Shown: positions 1 through 11,669 of the stretch, piece by piece
Layout of the letters: the number at the start of each line of letters is the position of its first letter
Position numbering within the stretch: the first letter of the stretch is position 1
Assembly: GCF_000226215.1 (NCBI RefSeq)
Contig: NZ_AGFF01000023.1
Span: 310,001 to 374,000 of the forward strand
Length of the DNA stretch: 64,000 nucleotides
Source: Dietzia alimentaria 72
Lineage (GTDB): Bacteria; Actinomycetota; Actinomycetes; Mycobacteriales; Mycobacteriaceae
Direction: 5' to 3'
Notes under the pieces: generated by a model
The model's input: only the letters and a program-made list of their open reading frames with translations
The model's database searches: none
Told to the model about the DNA's origin: nothing
Position numbers and translations under genes: made by a program

Positions 1-1828
<1,828 letters not shown>

Positions 1829-1832
<4 letters not shown>

Positions 1833-2410
1833 CGGCCGGCGCGTCGGGACCGACCGAGGAATACCGTCAGTTCGGCGTGGGAGAGGACGGCCTCCAGTTG
1901 CTGTGGGCCCCCTACCGGATGTCCTATATCACCGAGACCCGGAGCGCTCCCGCAGAGGGCATGACAGGCGAGCCATTCCTCGACATCCCCCGGATGAGCG
2001 ACGAGGACGGACTCGTTGTCGCCCGGGGCGAGCACGTCTACGTAGTCCTCAATCTGTTCCCCTACAACCCGGGTCACTCGATGGTGGTGCCGTACCGCAA
2101 GGTAGCGGACCTGGAGGACCTCGACGACGACGAATCCCACGAACTGATGGCCTACACGCAGCACCTGATCCGGGTCATCAAATCGGTCTCCCGACCGGAC
2201 TCGTTCAATGTGGGTCTGAATTTGGGTAGTGCTGCCGGGGGGTCGCTCTCCGAGCATCTGCACCAGCACGTCGTGCCGCGCTGGATCGGTGACGCGAACT
2301 TCATTACGGTGACCAGCGGAACCAAGGTGCTGCCCCAGCTCCTTCGTCAGACACGGCAGCTTCTCTCCGACGCGTGGTCCTCCACAGCGTCCGGACCAGA
2401 CCACACCTGA
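1829..2410 (+). CDS. HIT-family protein, probable Ap4A phosphorylase
   Basis: A 193-aa HIT (histidine triad) nucleotide-binding protein. The triad H-L-H-Q-H-V-V lies at residues 153-159, with His153, His155 and His157, preceded by the N-x-G-x-x-x-G-x-S region usual for HIT hydrolases and transferases. Position between thrS and pgsA and overall sequence match M. tuberculosis Rv2613c, which is characterised as a diadenosine tetraphosphate phosphorylase. The specific substrate is inferred from that match. The GTG start overlaps the thrS stop by 4 bases, so the two are probably translationally coupled. A longer upstream start is not possible without entering thrS. Confidence 0.9.
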
Positions 2411-2425
2411 ACGAGCGGGAGACGA

Positions 2426-3070
2426 ATGCTCAGCGAGTACGGAAGGTCAGGGGTCGACAGGGTGACCCACCCGTTCGCGACGCTCCTGGTCCGGATGGGG
2501 GTCACCGCCAACGGGATCACCGTCACCGGGCTGATTCTCACCTGCGCGGCGGCGATCGCGCTTTTCGGCAACGGACACCTGGTGGCGGGAGCGATCGTGA
2601 TCGCGCTGTGCACCCTGTTGGACCTCGTCGATGGTGCGGTCGCCCGTGCCGGTGACGGCGGATCGCCCTACGGGGCACTCGTCGACGCGGTATCGGATCG
2701 GGTGGCGGACGGCGTCATACTGTCGTCGCTCGTGTGGTGGCTCGTCTACACCGAACCCGAGAACCGTCTCGCGGTGGTCATGGCCTTGTCCTGCCTCGTG
2801 CTCTCGCAGGTGGTGTCGTACTCCAAGGCCCGCGCGGACGCCGGTGGGTTGCGGACCCCCGGTGGGCTGATGGAACGGGCCGACCGGCTGGTGCTGATCC
2901 TGCTGGGCGCCGGGCTCGAGGGACTGGGCGTGCCCTGGGCGCTGGAAATAGCACTCACAGCGGTCGCCGTGGGCAGTCTCATCACGGTGCTGCAGCGCGT
3001 GTGGGGTGGGCGTGCCGATTACCTCGACAGGGTGGCGCAGGCCGACACTCCGACGGTGGGAGAACGATGA
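2426..3070 (+). CDS. pgsA: phosphatidylinositol phosphate synthase (CDP-alcohol phosphatidyltransferase)
   Basis: A 214-aa integral membrane enzyme. It condenses CDP-diacylglycerol with inositol 1-phosphate to make phosphatidylinositol phosphate, the precursor of PI and PIMs. The full CDP-alcohol phosphatidyltransferase signature is visible: Asp66-x2-Asp69-Gly70-x2-Ala73-Arg74-x8-Gly83-x3-Asp87-x3-Asp91. Several hydrophobic segments flank it (about residues 30-65, 95-120, 150-185). ATG is preceded by a purine-rich GCGGGAGA. The gene overlaps patA by ATGA. The inositol-phosphate specificity is inferred from the adjacent patA and pimA genes and from matching M. tuberculosis order; the motif alone fits any CDP-alcohol transferase. 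Confidence 0.93.
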   Translation: MLSEYGRSGVDRVTHPFATLLVRMGVTANGITVTGLILTCAAAIALFGNGHLVAGAIVIALCTLLDLVDGAVARAGDGGSPYGALVDAVSDRVADGVILSSLVWWLVYTEPENRLAVVMALSCLVLSQVVSYSKARADAGGLRTPGGLMERADRLVLILLGAGLEGLGVPWALEIALTAVAVGSLITVLQRVWGGRADYLDRVAQADTPTVGER

Positions 3071-3975
3071 GCGGGATCGGTGAGCGGCTTTCCGACGCCG
3101 GCTACGCAGCGGGATGGGCGGTGGTGAAAGCACTACCGGAAAGCGTGGCGCGCGCACTGTTCCAGGCGGGCGCCGACGCCGCCGCCCGCAGACAGGGGCC
3201 GGACTCCCAACTGCGTAAGAATCTGGCGCGAGTGCTGGGAGTGCGGCCATCCGATGTTCCGGATGAGTTGATCCGGGATTCCTTCCGCTCCTACGCCCGC
3301 TATTGGCGTGAGGCCTTCCGGTTGCCGTCAATGGATAGGGAGGCGGTGGCTCGCGAGATGGACCGGACCATCGCCGGGGTCGAGCACATCGACGCCGCGC
3401 TCGAGCAAGGCCGCGGCGTCGTAGTGGCGCTGCCTCACTGTGCGAACTGGGACCTTGGCGGGACCTGGCTGGCCCGGCGCTACGGGGGCTTCGCGACCGT
3501 CGCCGAGCGACTCAAACCCGAATCCCTCTACCAACGGTTCCTCGACTTCCGCGAAGGCCTCGGGTTCACGATCTATCCCCACACCGGCGGCCCCACGCCG
3601 CCCCTGGACTCCCTACGTGAGTTCCTGGGGGGTAACGGAATCGTCTGTCTGCCGGGGGAGCGGGACCTACGGCACACCGGGATCCCGGTGACGTTCTTCG
3701 GCGAGCAGACCCGGATGCCCGCTGGGGCTGCGCGCCTCGCCGTGGAAACCGGAGCACCACTGCTGGTCGCCCAGTTCTGGTATGCGGACGAGGACACGAT
3801 GCGAGTGCGGATCACCCCTCCCATCGATGTCTCCGGAGGCGTCGGTCCCGCGGTCCAGTCGATGGCGGACCTCTTCGCTGAGGGGATCGCCCGGCACCCC
3901 GCCGACTGGCACATGCTGCAGCCGCTGTGGCTGGAAGACCTGCCCGCCGAGCGTCGCGCACGCATCGAGGGCTGA
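3067..3975 (+). CDS. patA: phosphatidylinositol mannoside acyltransferase
   Basis: A 302-aa member of the LpxL/HtrB lysophospholipid acyltransferase family. In mycobacteria the gene at this position (Rv2611c) acylates the mannose of PIM1 or PIM2 at the inner face of the membrane. The family HX4D catalytic motif is seen as His124-Cys-Ala-Asn-Trp-Asp129, and a conserved P-G-E-R-D segment follows. I chose the ATG at 3067, which overlaps the pgsA stop as ATGA. The frame stays open upstream to 2734, but that extension lies inside pgsA and its composition looks like an out-of-frame shadow. There is no signal peptide; the protein is expected to be a peripheral membrane protein. Confidence 0.92.
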   Translation: MSGIGERLSDAGYAAGWAVVKALPESVARALFQAGADAAARRQGPDSQLRKNLARVLGVRPSDVPDELIRDSFRSYARYWREAFRLPSMDREAVAREMDRTIAGVEHIDAALEQGRGVVVALPHCANWDLGGTWLARRYGGFATVAERLKPESLYQRFLDFREGLGFTIYPHTGGPTPPLDSLREFLGGNGIVCLPGERDLRHTGIPVTFFGEQTRMPAGAARLAVETGAPLLVAQFWYADEDTMRVRITPPIDVSGGVGPAVQSMADLFAEGIARHPADWHMLQPLWLEDLPAERRARIEG

Positions 3976-3983
3976 TCTCTATT

Positions 3984-5099
3984 ATGAGGATCGGCATGAT
4001 CTGCCCGTACTCCTTCGATGCACCCGGGGGGGTGCAGGCCCATGTCGTGGACCTGTCGCAAGAACTCCGGCGACGTGGGCACACCGTCCGGATCCTCGCG
4101 CCCGGCCGACCCGAGAACGCGCCGATACCCGGGATGACTCTGACCGGTCCCGGTGTACCGATCCCGTACAACGGCTCCGTCGCGCGACTGAGCTTCGGTC
4201 CGGCGACCTGGCGGGCGACGCGGCAATGGCTTAAGGAGAAGCCGTTGGACGTGCTGCACATCCACGAGCCCAACGCGCCCGGCGTCGGGATGTTCGCCCT
4301 GGCAATGTCCTCAGGCCCGATTGCCGCAACGTTCCATACCTCAACGACCGGCTCGCTCGTGCTGGGCGCGTTCGACGGAGCGCTGGCCCCGGTGCTCGAG
4401 AAGATCCGCGGACGAATCGCCGTCTCTACCCTCGCGCGACGCTGGCAGATGGAGGCCCTGGGCTCCGACGCCGTGGAGATCCCTAACGGGGTCGACGTGT
4501 CCGCTTTCGCCGGTGTCGACACCTCGGCCGAGAAATCAGACGTACCCAGCGTCGCGTTCCTCGGCCGTTACGACGAACCCCGCAAGGGGATGCAGGTCCT
4601 TGCCGCGGCCCTGCCCTCGGTGCTCCGCCACGTGCCGGATCTGCGTCTGCGCATCATGGGAGACGGCGATGAGCGCGCACTCCGGGCACGCCTCCCGGCC
4701 GAACTGGACGTAGAGTTCCTCGGCCGCGTGGACGACGCACGCAAGGCGGCGGTCCTCGCTGCGGCGGACGTCTACTGCGCCCCGAATACCGGCGGTGAGA
4801 GTTTCGGAATCGTCCTGGTCGAGGCCATGGCGGCGGGGACAGCTGTGGTGGCGTCCGATCTCGACGCCTTCCGCCGGGTCCTGAGGGACGGCGACTGCGG
4901 CGAACTCGCCGCGGTCGGTGACCCAGATGCACTCGCCGCTTCACTCACGGCGGTCCTGACCGACCCGGCCCGCCGGGACAACCTGCGTTCCCGGGGCACC
5001 GAGGCGGTGCGGGAGTTCGACTGGCCCGTCGTGGCGGAAAGAGTCATCCGCGTGTACGAGACCATCCGAAGTCCGGGGGAGACGTTACGTGTCCGCTGA
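3984..5099 (+). CDS. pimA: GDP-mannose-dependent phosphatidylinositol alpha-mannosyltransferase
   Basis: A 371-aa GT-B glycosyltransferase (GT4 family) that transfers the first mannose from GDP-mannose to phosphatidylinositol on the cytoplasmic face of the membrane. The N-terminus M-R-I-G-M-I-C-P-Y-S-F with P-G-G-V-Q-A-H-V is diagnostic of PimA. The C-terminal nucleotide-sugar site has the E-S-F-G-I-V-L-V-E-A-M-A-A-G block (EX7E). The ATG at 3984 is 9 bases after the patA stop. The in-frame extension to 3927 overlaps patA and is not needed. Together with pgsA and patA this forms the PIM initiation operon, a marker of mycolata and close relatives. Confidence 0.95.
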   Translation: MRIGMICPYSFDAPGGVQAHVVDLSQELRRRGHTVRILAPGRPENAPIPGMTLTGPGVPIPYNGSVARLSFGPATWRATRQWLKEKPLDVLHIHEPNAPGVGMFALAMSSGPIAATFHTSTTGSLVLGAFDGALAPVLEKIRGRIAVSTLARRWQMEALGSDAVEIPNGVDVSAFAGVDTSAEKSDVPSVAFLGRYDEPRKGMQVLAAALPSVLRHVPDLRLRIMGDGDERALRARLPAELDVEFLGRVDDARKAAVLAAADVYCAPNTGGESFGIVLVEAMAAGTAVVASDLDAFRRVLRDGDCGELAAVGDPDALAASLTAVLTDPARRDNLRSRGTEAVREFDWPVVAERVIRVYETIRSPGETLRVR

Positions 5100-5670
5100 A
5101 CTGCTCGTCCTCGTCGTCGTCATCTCCCTCGCTGTGGTCGCCGCACTTCTCGTGGCCTACCTCACCGCCCACCGCCTCGACCGACTCCACATCCGCACCG
5201 ACCAGGCACGCACCGCCCTCGCCGGGGCGCTCGAACGCCGACACACCGCCGCCACGGCGATTGCGCGCGACGTCGCCACCAGGGACCCATGTGCCGCCGA
5301 GCGGATCACGACGACGGTCGCGGCGGCACGCACCCACCGCCCGGGCGCGATCGCCGGCACCGACCCCGCGCCAGACCCCGACCGCCGCGACTGGCGCGCT
5401 CGACCCCACGCCCCAGAGGCCGAACACGCCGAGAACGCTCTCGGGATGGTGCTGTCCACGGTCGATGTTCCTGCGCTCCCGCCGGACCTCGCAGCTGAGT
5501 TCGAGGACGTGACCGACCGTGTGGCCATGGCGCGACGCTTCTACAACGACGCTGTCCGCGACACCCGCGGTCTGCGCGAGAAGATTATCGTCAGAGCCCT
5601 GCGACTGGCCGGACGGGCACCTATGCCGGACTACGTCGAACTCGTCGATCCCCCTGCGCCTGATGGGTGA
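5089..5670 (+). CDS. LemA-like membrane-anchored protein, function unknown
   Basis: A 193-aa protein with one strong N-terminal membrane segment (about residues 3-24, rich in V, L, A) and a soluble helical remainder rich in Arg and Ala. The residues after the membrane segment (hydrophilic helix with D-Q-A-R-T-A-L) and a later A-R-R-F-Y-N-D-A-V-R-D block resemble the LemA family. That resemblance is by eye and weak. The GTG start lies 11 bases inside pimA behind GGGGGAG. The corresponding M. tuberculosis locus (Rv2609c, recalled) carries a membrane protein with a Nudix signature; no Nudix box is seen here. A role in envelope lipid assembly is suggested only by position. Confidence 0.75.
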   Translation: MSAELLVLVVVISLAVVAALLVAYLTAHRLDRLHIRTDQARTALAGALERRHTAATAIARDVATRDPCAAERITTTVAAARTHRPGAIAGTDPAPDPDRRDWRARPHAPEAEHAENALGMVLSTVDVPALPPDLAAEFEDVTDRVAMARRFYNDAVRDTRGLREKIIVRALRLAGRAPMPDYVELVDPPAPDG

Positions 5671-5692
5671 CCATCCCTCGGTAGGGCCGCGG

Positions 5693-5723
5693 TTGGGGAG
5701 ACGAAGTCAGGGACACCTACAAT
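5693..5723 (+). promoter_or_regulatory. possible pdxS promoter
   Basis: TACAAT (5718-5723) is a good -10 box, 43 bases before the pdxS GTG. TTGGGG at 5693-5698 could serve as a weak -35 with a long 19-base spacer. It sits in the 96-base gap that separates the PIM genes from the PLP genes. Confidence 0.42.
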
Positions 5724-5766
5724 AGAACCCTGTTACACGTCGTCTGAGCCAGGGAAGGCCTATTTC

Positions 5767-6672
<906 letters not shown>

Positions 6673-6740
6673 ATCCGGGCGGGGCCGACGGCTGAACCCT
6701 TTGATACGGCCTGCCCGACTCCCGACCTGAGCGACACGCC

Positions 6741-6776
6741 GCCCGGGTCCCTCCGCTGGGGCGGTGGGGCCCGGGC
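6741..6776. terminator. hairpin after pdxS, possible terminator
   Basis: GCCCGGGTCC (6741-6750) pairs with GGGCCCGGGC (6767-6776): a 10-bp stem with one G-U pair and a 16-base loop. No T-run follows, so it may be a processing or pausing hairpin or an actinobacterial terminator without a U-tract. Confidence 0.45.
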
Positions 6777-6810
6777 TGGCTCATCTGCCGGGCCGTCATC
6801 ACGGCAACGT

Positions 6811-6852
6811 TAGGATCTGACCATGAACGCACACTCCGAACGGGCACGGTGA
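6811..6852 (+). promoter_or_regulatory. promoter with leaderless 9-codon upstream ORF before tesB
   Basis: TAGGAT (6811-6816) is followed after 6 bases by ATG at 6823. This opens a 9-residue ORF, MNAHSERAR, that stops at 6852. The -10 to start distance is what actinobacterial leaderless mRNAs show. The tesB ATG begins 6 bases after this stop and has no clear Shine-Dalgarno, so the short ORF could feed ribosomes into tesB. Inference only. Confidence 0.4.
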
Positions 6853-6858
6853 CCCACG

Positions 6859-7731
6859 ATGGCCAAGATCGAGGAAATCCTCGACATCGAGCGATTGGAC
6901 CGTGACCTCTACCGGGGTCCCGCCATCAGCACCCACCTGCAGCGCACCTTCGGGGGCCAGGTCGCCGGTCAGACACTGACCGCGGCGGTCCGCACGGTGG
7001 ACGACGACAAGCAGGTGCACTCTCTGCACGGGTACTTTATCCGGCCCGGCATTCCGGATGTGCCCACCGTCTTCCAGGTCGACCGACTCAGGGACGGGCG
7101 CAGCTTCGCCACCCGCCGGGTCACGGCGATCCAGGAGGGCGAGCCCATATTCTCGATGTCTGCTTCCTTCCACCTGGTGGATCAGGAGGGGATCGAACAC
7201 CAGGACGCGATGCCCCGCGTGATCGGCCCGGAGGAGGTCGCGGTCCCGACTTATGCGGACCTCGACGAGACCCACCGGGCATTTGTCGACGAATGGGCCC
7301 AGTGGGATATCCGGATCGTGCCCCGCGATCGCCTCGAAACCACGTCGGCGCTAGCCGCTCAACAGCGTGTCTGGTTCCGTTGCATCGACCCGCTGCCCGA
7401 CGACCCCAACTTCCATGTGTGCACGCTCGCCTACATGTCCGACATGACCCTGCTGGGCTCCGCCAAGATCCCGCACCCGGACGAGCCCACGCAGGACGCC
7501 TCGCTCGACCACGCCATGTGGTTCATGCGACCCTTCCGGGCGGACGACTGGCTGCTGTACGACCAGACGTCGCCATCCGCGTCCGGAGGGAGGACCCTCA
7601 CCCAGGGCCGCATCTTCGACCGCTCCGGCCGACTCGTCGCGGCCGTCACGCAGGAGGGTCTCTCCCGCCGTCTGCGACCGGGTGCTCAGTCTTTCCCGGT
7701 GCGCACCGGTGACGAGCCGGAGAAGAAGTGA
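6859..7731 (+). CDS. tesB: acyl-CoA thioesterase II
   Basis: A 290-aa double-hotdog thioesterase that hydrolyses acyl-CoA to free fatty acid and CoA in the cytoplasm. Family features are the N-terminal [11 protein letters not shown] block, [12 protein letters not shown], and the C-terminal half with S-L-D-H-A-M-W-F. The sequence closely follows M. tuberculosis TesB2 (Rv2605c, recalled), also located between pdxS and pdxT. The ATG at 6859 gives the start expected from that family. It overlaps pdxT by GTGA. The reason a thioesterase is locked between two PLP synthase subunits is not evident from the sequence. Confidence 0.93.
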   Translation: MAKIEEILDIERLDRDLYRGPAISTHLQRTFGGQVAGQTLTAAVRTVDDDKQVHSLHGYFIRPGIPDVPTVFQVDRLRDGRSFATRRVTAIQEGEPIFSMSASFHLVDQEGIEHQDAMPRVIGPEEVAVPTYADLDETHRAFVDEWAQWDIRIVPRDRLETTSALAAQQRVWFRCIDPLPDDPNFHVCTLAYMSDMTLLGSAKIPHPDEPTQDASLDHAMWFMRPFRADDWLLYDQTSPSASGGRTLTQGRIFDRSGRLVAAVTQEGLSRRLRPGAQSFPVRTGDEPEKK

Positions 7732-8342
7732 GTTCCGAGGCACCGGTCATCGGCGTTCTCGCGCTGCAAGGCGACGTGGCCGAACACCTCCGACACCTCG
7801 AGGAGGCCGGTGCACGAGCGGTGACCGTTCGACGCCGCGCCGAACTGGCGGAGGTGGACGGGCTCGTCCTGCCGGGCGGGGAGTCCACCACAATGAGCCG
7901 ACTGCTCGACGTGTACGAGATGTACGAGCCGCTGGCCGAGCGGATCGCCTCCGGGATGCCCGTGTATGGATCGTGCGCGGGGATGATCCTGCTGGCCGCT
8001 GTCGTCCTGGACACGCGGGCCGACGCCTCGTGGTTCTCCGCGATCGACATGACGGTGCGGCGGAACGCCTTCGGGCGACAGGTCGATTCGTTTGAGGCCG
8101 ACCTGATCGTCGACGCTCTCGGGCCCGAGCCACTGCGCACAGTGTTCATCCGCGCGCCGTGGGTCGAGGCGGTCGGTCCTGACGTCGAGATATTGGCCTC
8201 GGTACGCGCTTCCGACGGCCACGACCACGTGGTAGCGGTACGCCAGGGCAACGCGCTGGCGACCTCTTTTCACCCTGAGGTCACCGACGACATCCGGGTT
8301 CACCGGTACTTCGTCGACATGGTCAGCGCCGCGACCTCGTAG
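7728..8342 (+). CDS. pdxT: pyridoxal 5'-phosphate synthase, glutaminase subunit
   Basis: A 204-aa class I glutamine amidotransferase that releases ammonia from glutamine and channels it to PdxS. The nucleophile elbow Y-G-S-C-A-G-M places the catalytic Cys at residue 83. The L-P-G-G-E-S-T-T-M oxyanion region and the C-terminal S-F-H-P-E-V supply the rest of the triad. The GTG start is inside the tesB stop (4-base overlap), which points to translational coupling. Length and motifs are normal for PdxT (SNO) proteins. Confidence 0.96.
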   Translation: MSSEAPVIGVLALQGDVAEHLRHLEEAGARAVTVRRRAELAEVDGLVLPGGESTTMSRLLDVYEMYEPLAERIASGMPVYGSCAGMILLAAVVLDTRADASWFSAIDMTVRRNAFGRQVDSFEADLIVDALGPEPLRTVFIRAPWVEAVGPDVEILASVRASDGHDHVVAVRQGNALATSFHPEVTDDIRVHRYFVDMVSAATS

Positions 8343-8345
8343 ACT
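8340..8345 (+). promoter_or_regulatory. possible yebC -10 box
   Basis: TAGACT overlaps the pdxT stop codon and precedes the yebC ATG by 79 bases. No -35 is obvious. It fits the TANNNT actinobacterial -10 consensus. Confidence 0.35.
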
Positions 8346-8424
8346 GCACGGTCAGCTAGACATCGCACCGGATGCACGCACAGTGCGGAGTCCGGTCTGA
8401 CACCCCCGGAGGGCGGAACATCAC

Positions 8425-9177
8425 ATGGCAGGCCATTCCAAGTGGGCCACCACCAAGCACAAAAAGGCCGCGATCGATGCCAAGCGGAGCAAGCTGTTCG
8501 CCAAGCTGGTCAAGAACATCGAGGTCGCGGCTCGCACGGGCGGGGGCGACCCGGCGGGTAACCCCACGCTCTTCGACGCCATTCAGAAGGCGAAGAAGAA
8601 CTCGGTACCCGCAGACAATGTCGAGCGTGCCCGCAAGCGCGGCGCCGGCGAAGAGGCAGGCGGCGCAGAGTGGGAGACCATCATGTATGAGGGCTACGGC
8701 CCCAACGGCGTGGCGTTGCTCATCGAATGTCTGACGGACAACCGCAACCGCGCCGCCAGTGAGGTCCGGACCGCCATGACCCGCAACGGCGGGAACCTCG
8801 CCGATCCCGGTTCGGTGGCCTACATGTTCACGCGCAAGGGCGAAATCGTCCTGGACAAGGGCGAGCTCGCCGAGGACGACGTGCTCATGGCGGTACTCGA
8901 GGCGGGCGCTGAGGAGGTCAACGACCTGGGCGACCAGTTCGAGGTGGTCTGCGAACCCACCGATCTGGTGGACGTGCGCACCGCGCTCCAAGAGGCGGGG
9001 ATCGACTACGAGTCAGCGGAGTCCGGGTTCCGCGCATCGGTCGAAGTGACGGTCGACGCCGACGGGGCGAGCAAGGTTTTCAGTCTAATCGATGCACTCG
9101 AAGACTCGGATGATGTGCAGAACATCTACTCGAACGTTGACGTGCCGGACGACGTGATGGCAGCGCTGAACGACTGA
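8425..9177 (+). CDS. YebC/PmpR family DNA-binding regulatory protein
   Basis: A 250-aa YebC-family protein. The family is found next to ruvC in many bacteria and includes transcription regulators and, more recently described, factors that help ribosomes translate proline stretches. The diagnostic N-terminus M-A-G-H-S-K-W is present with the following lysine-rich helix, and the R-N-R-A-A-S-E-V-R block and acidic C-terminus are as expected. ATG follows GGAGGGCGG. It lies directly upstream of the LexA-boxed ruvCAB genes but is separated by their promoter. Which of the two family functions applies cannot be read from sequence. Confidence 0.93.
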   Translation: MAGHSKWATTKHKKAAIDAKRSKLFAKLVKNIEVAARTGGGDPAGNPTLFDAIQKAKKNSVPADNVERARKRGAGEEAGGAEWETIMYEGYGPNGVALLIECLTDNRNRAASEVRTAMTRNGGNLADPGSVAYMFTRKGEIVLDKGELAEDDVLMAVLEAGAEEVNDLGDQFEVVCEPTDLVDVRTALQEAGIDYESAESGFRASVEVTVDADGASKVFSLIDALEDSDDVQNIYSNVDVPDDVMAALND

Positions 9178-9192
9178 CTACAGATCGCCTGG

Positions 9193-9215
9193 TATGGTCT
9201 CGAACGTAGGTTCTA
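9193..9215 (+). promoter_or_regulatory. ruvCAB promoter with LexA (SOS) box
   Basis: TCGAAC-GTAG-GTTCTA at 9200-9215 matches 11 of the 12 defined positions of the mycobacterial/Gram-positive LexA box TCGAAC-N4-GTTCGA. A -10-like TATGGT lies immediately upstream at 9193-9198, so LexA would cover the transcription start. The ruvC GTG follows at 9238. This predicts DNA-damage induction of ruvCAB. Confidence 0.8.
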
Positions 9216-9237
9216 CCAGTGGTCCACGGAGGTGACT

Positions 9238-9894
9238 GTGCGCGTCATGGGTGTGGACCCGGGGCTGACACGGTGCGGGCTCGCGTTAATCGAGACCGCA
9301 CCGGGTCGGTCCGTTGTCGCGCTGGACGTCGATGTGGTCCGCACGACTGCCGAGGAGCCGCTCGAACGACGATTGCGAGCGGTCCACGCGATCGCTGATG
9401 AGTGGATGGAAATCCACGCTCCGGACGTCGTTGCCATTGAGCGGGTGTTCGCGCAGAACCAGGTGTCGACGGCGATGGGCACGGCCCAGGCTGCTGGAGT
9501 GGTCGCGCTCGCCGCGGCCTATCGCAACATTCCGGTAGCCTTCCACACCCCGTCGGAGGTAAAAGCCGCGATCACCGGCAGTGGGCGTGCGGACAAGAAG
9601 CAAATGACGCTGATGATCACCCGGATCCTCGGTTTACAGAAACCCCCGAGTCCGGCAGATGCCGCCGATGCGCTCGCACTGGCCGTCTGTCACAGCTGGC
9701 GGGCACCCATGCAGGGCCGCGTTGCCACGCATGACGCCCAGGTGGCGAACTCCCGCGCAGGGTTTGAGGCCAAAGTCGCCTCGGCGCGTGTCTCCGCGGC
9801 CGCGAACCGCACTCGGGGTGCGGGCTCAGCAGATCAAGAACGCGCACGGGCCGCAGCCCGTGCGATGGGTCGAACGAAAGGAGTGCGCTGGTGA
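9238..9894 (+). CDS. ruvC: crossover junction endodeoxyribonuclease RuvC
   Basis: A 218-aa Holliday-junction resolvase. The N-terminal [12 protein letters not shown] block carries the first catalytic Asp, A-I-E-R-V-F carries the catalytic Glu, and D-A-A-D-A-L-A-L-A carries the C-terminal acidic pair. I chose GTG 9238 because GGAGG at 9228-9232 is correctly spaced for it. An in-frame GTG at 9232 overlaps that RBS. The C-terminus is 25-30 residues longer than in E. coli RuvC and is basic and Ala-rich, as in other actinobacteria. It overlaps ruvA by GTGA and sits behind a LexA box. Confidence 0.95.
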   Translation: MRVMGVDPGLTRCGLALIETAPGRSVVALDVDVVRTTAEEPLERRLRAVHAIADEWMEIHAPDVVAIERVFAQNQVSTAMGTAQAAGVVALAAAYRNIPVAFHTPSEVKAAITGSGRADKKQMTLMITRILGLQKPPSPADAADALALAVCHSWRAPMQGRVATHDAQVANSRAGFEAKVASARVSAAANRTRGAGSADQERARAAARAMGRTKGVRW

Positions 9895-10490
9895 TCGCTT
9901 CGATTCGGGGAACGGTAGCCGAGGTCGGTCTGGACCGGTGTGTGATGGAGACCGGTGGGATCGGGGTGCTGGTCCACGCCACGCCGGCCGCGCTCGCGGG
10001 GCTGCGGCGCGGAACCGAGGGCATGCTCCACACCGAACTAGTGGTCCGTGAGGATTCGCTGACGCTCTATGGGTTCGACTCCGTCCACGCGCGTCAGCTC
10101 TTCCTCTCCGTCCAGACGGTCTCCGGGGTGGGCCCGCGCCTCGCCCTGGCAATCCTCGCGACGCTCGAGCCGCATGAGCTGGTCCGAGCCCTAGGTGGCG
10201 GCGACGTCAAGGCGCTTACCCGCGTACCCGGCGTCGGCAAACGCACCGCGGAACGAATGGTGCTCGAACTCAAAGACAAGGTGGGCGCAATACCGGGCGA
10301 TACCGGGGTCGACCCCGCCGCGGGACCGGCGACGACGCCGGCAGCAACGGAGGTCACCGAAGCCCTCGAAGGTCTGGGTTTCTCCGCGGTGGAGGCAGAA
10401 AAAACCGCCACTGCTGTCCTCGCGTCCGATCCGGATATCGGACCCGCGGAAGCGCTCCGTCTGGCACTCAAGTCGCTCGGTAGGCGTTGA
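9891..10490 (+). CDS. ruvA: Holliday junction branch migration protein RuvA
   Basis: A 199-aa RuvA, which binds four-way junctions as a tetramer and loads the RuvB motor. The OB-fold domain begins M-I-A-S-I-R-G-T-V. Two helix-hairpin-helix motifs follow: V-S-G-V-G-P-R-L-A (about residues 76-84) and V-P-G-V-G-K-R-T-A (about 111-119). The C-terminal domain III that contacts RuvB contains E-A-L-E-G-L-G-F-S. It overlaps ruvC by 4 bases (GTGA) and ruvB by 1 base (TGATG). Confidence 0.96.
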   Translation: MIASIRGTVAEVGLDRCVMETGGIGVLVHATPAALAGLRRGTEGMLHTELVVREDSLTLYGFDSVHARQLFLSVQTVSGVGPRLALAILATLEPHELVRALGGGDVKALTRVPGVGKRTAERMVLELKDKVGAIPGDTGVDPAAGPATTPAATEVTEALEGLGFSAVEAEKTATAVLASDPDIGPAEALRLALKSLGRR

Positions 10491-11578
10491 TGACAGGCCC
10501 GTTCGAGGAAGCGGACGAAGGCACGGACTCGGAACTCTCCGCCACGATCACCCCGTTCGACACGGACGTGGAGGGAGCTCTGCGACCCCGCAACCTGGGG
10601 GAGTTCATCGGGCAGGAGACCGTCCGCGAGCAACTCGACCTGGTCCTCACCGCCGCAACGAGACGCGGCGTCGTACCTGACCATCTACTTTTCTCGGGAC
10701 CGCCCGGACTGGGCAAGACAAGTTTGGCGATGATCGTGGCCGCCGAACTCGGCGGATCTCTTCGGATCACCTCCGGTCCGGCGCTCGAACGGCCGGGGGA
10801 TCTGGCCGCGATGCTGTCCAATCTCATCGAGGGCGACGTGCTCTTCATCGACGAGATCCACCGCATCGCTCGTCCGGCAGAAGAGATGCTCTACCTCGCG
10901 ATGGAGGACTTCCGCATCGACATCATGGTGGGCAAGGGTCCCGGCGCCACGTCGATACCGCTCGAGATTGCCCCCTTCACCCTCGTCGGCGCCACGACCC
11001 GTTCCGGGGCCCTCACCGGCCCACTCCGGGACAGGTTCGGGTTCACCGCCCACATGGACTTCTACTCCGACACCGATCTCGCACGGATCGTCTCCCGCGC
11101 GGCCGATATTCTCGCGATCCCCGTGGAACCGCAGGCCGCGATCGAGATCGCGGGTCGCTCGCGGGGCACACCGAGAATCGCCAACCGCCTACTCAGAAGA
11201 GTGCGCGACTACGCGGAGGTTCGCGCGGACGGACATATCACCGTTCCCGTCGCCCGCGCCGCCCTCGAGGTCTACGAGGTCGACCAACTGGGCTTGGACC
11301 GGCTCGACCGTGCAGTGCTCAGGGCCCTGCTCATCCAACATGAGGGCGGACCCGTTGGGTTGAGCACTCTCGCGGTAGCCGTGGGCGAGGAATCCACAAC
11401 GCTTGAGGAGGTCTGTGAGCCGTTCCTCGTGCGTGCCGGACTACTCGCACGCACCCCCAGGGGGCGTGTCGCGACCTCGGCGGCGTGGGACCACCTCGGG
11501 CTCACCCGACCCGGAGACTCCTCAATCAGCCCCACGCTGTCGCTGGGAGTGGATCGAGGACCCGGCGCACGGGGATGA
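10490..11578 (+). CDS. ruvB: Holliday junction branch migration ATPase RuvB
   Basis: A 362-aa AAA+ motor that drives branch migration with RuvA. Walker A G-P-P-G-L-G-K-T lies at residues 70-77, Walker B I-D-E-I-H around 120-124, and sensor 1 [10 protein letters not shown] around residue 165. The C-terminal winged-helix domain ends the protein. The start is ATG 10490, one base into the ruvA stop. A TTG three bases earlier is in frame but unnecessary. The acidic 25-residue N-terminal extension before the [10 protein letters not shown] block is variable in actinobacteria. Confidence 0.97.
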   Translation: MTGPFEEADEGTDSELSATITPFDTDVEGALRPRNLGEFIGQETVREQLDLVLTAATRRGVVPDHLLFSGPPGLGKTSLAMIVAAELGGSLRITSGPALERPGDLAAMLSNLIEGDVLFIDEIHRIARPAEEMLYLAMEDFRIDIMVGKGPGATSIPLEIAPFTLVGATTRSGALTGPLRDRFGFTAHMDFYSDTDLARIVSRAADILAIPVEPQAAIEIAGRSRGTPRIANRLLRRVRDYAEVRADGHITVPVARAALEVYEVDQLGLDRLDRAVLRALLIQHEGGPVGLSTLAVAVGEESTTLEEVCEPFLVRAGLLARTPRGRVATSAAWDHLGLTRPGDSSISPTLSLGVDRGPGARG

Positions 11579-11607
11579 GCAGGGGACTGGCATCCTCGGA
11601 CCTGACC

Positions 11608-11624
11608 GATCCGTCAGACGGATC
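11608..11624. repeat. short perfect inverted repeat between ruvB and yajC
   Basis: GATCCGTC-A-GACGGATC is an odd-length palindrome in the 91-base gap before yajC. It could form a 6-bp hairpin or be a protein-binding site. No T-run follows. No other feature is evident in this gap apart from the yajC RBS. Confidence 0.3.
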
Positions 11625-11669
11625 CGAATACCGGCCCTCAGACAAGCGGGCCATCTCAGGAGGACTCGC

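Noticed and set aside
2734-3066. N-terminal extension of the patA frame inside pgsA
   Set aside because: The residues are Arg/Gly-rich shadow sequence; ATG 3067 has the usual ATGA overlap and matches the family start.
9130-9141. TCGAAC-GTTGA near-palindrome inside yebC
   Set aside because: It resembles LexA half-sites but lacks the 4-base spacer; the real box is at 9200-9215.
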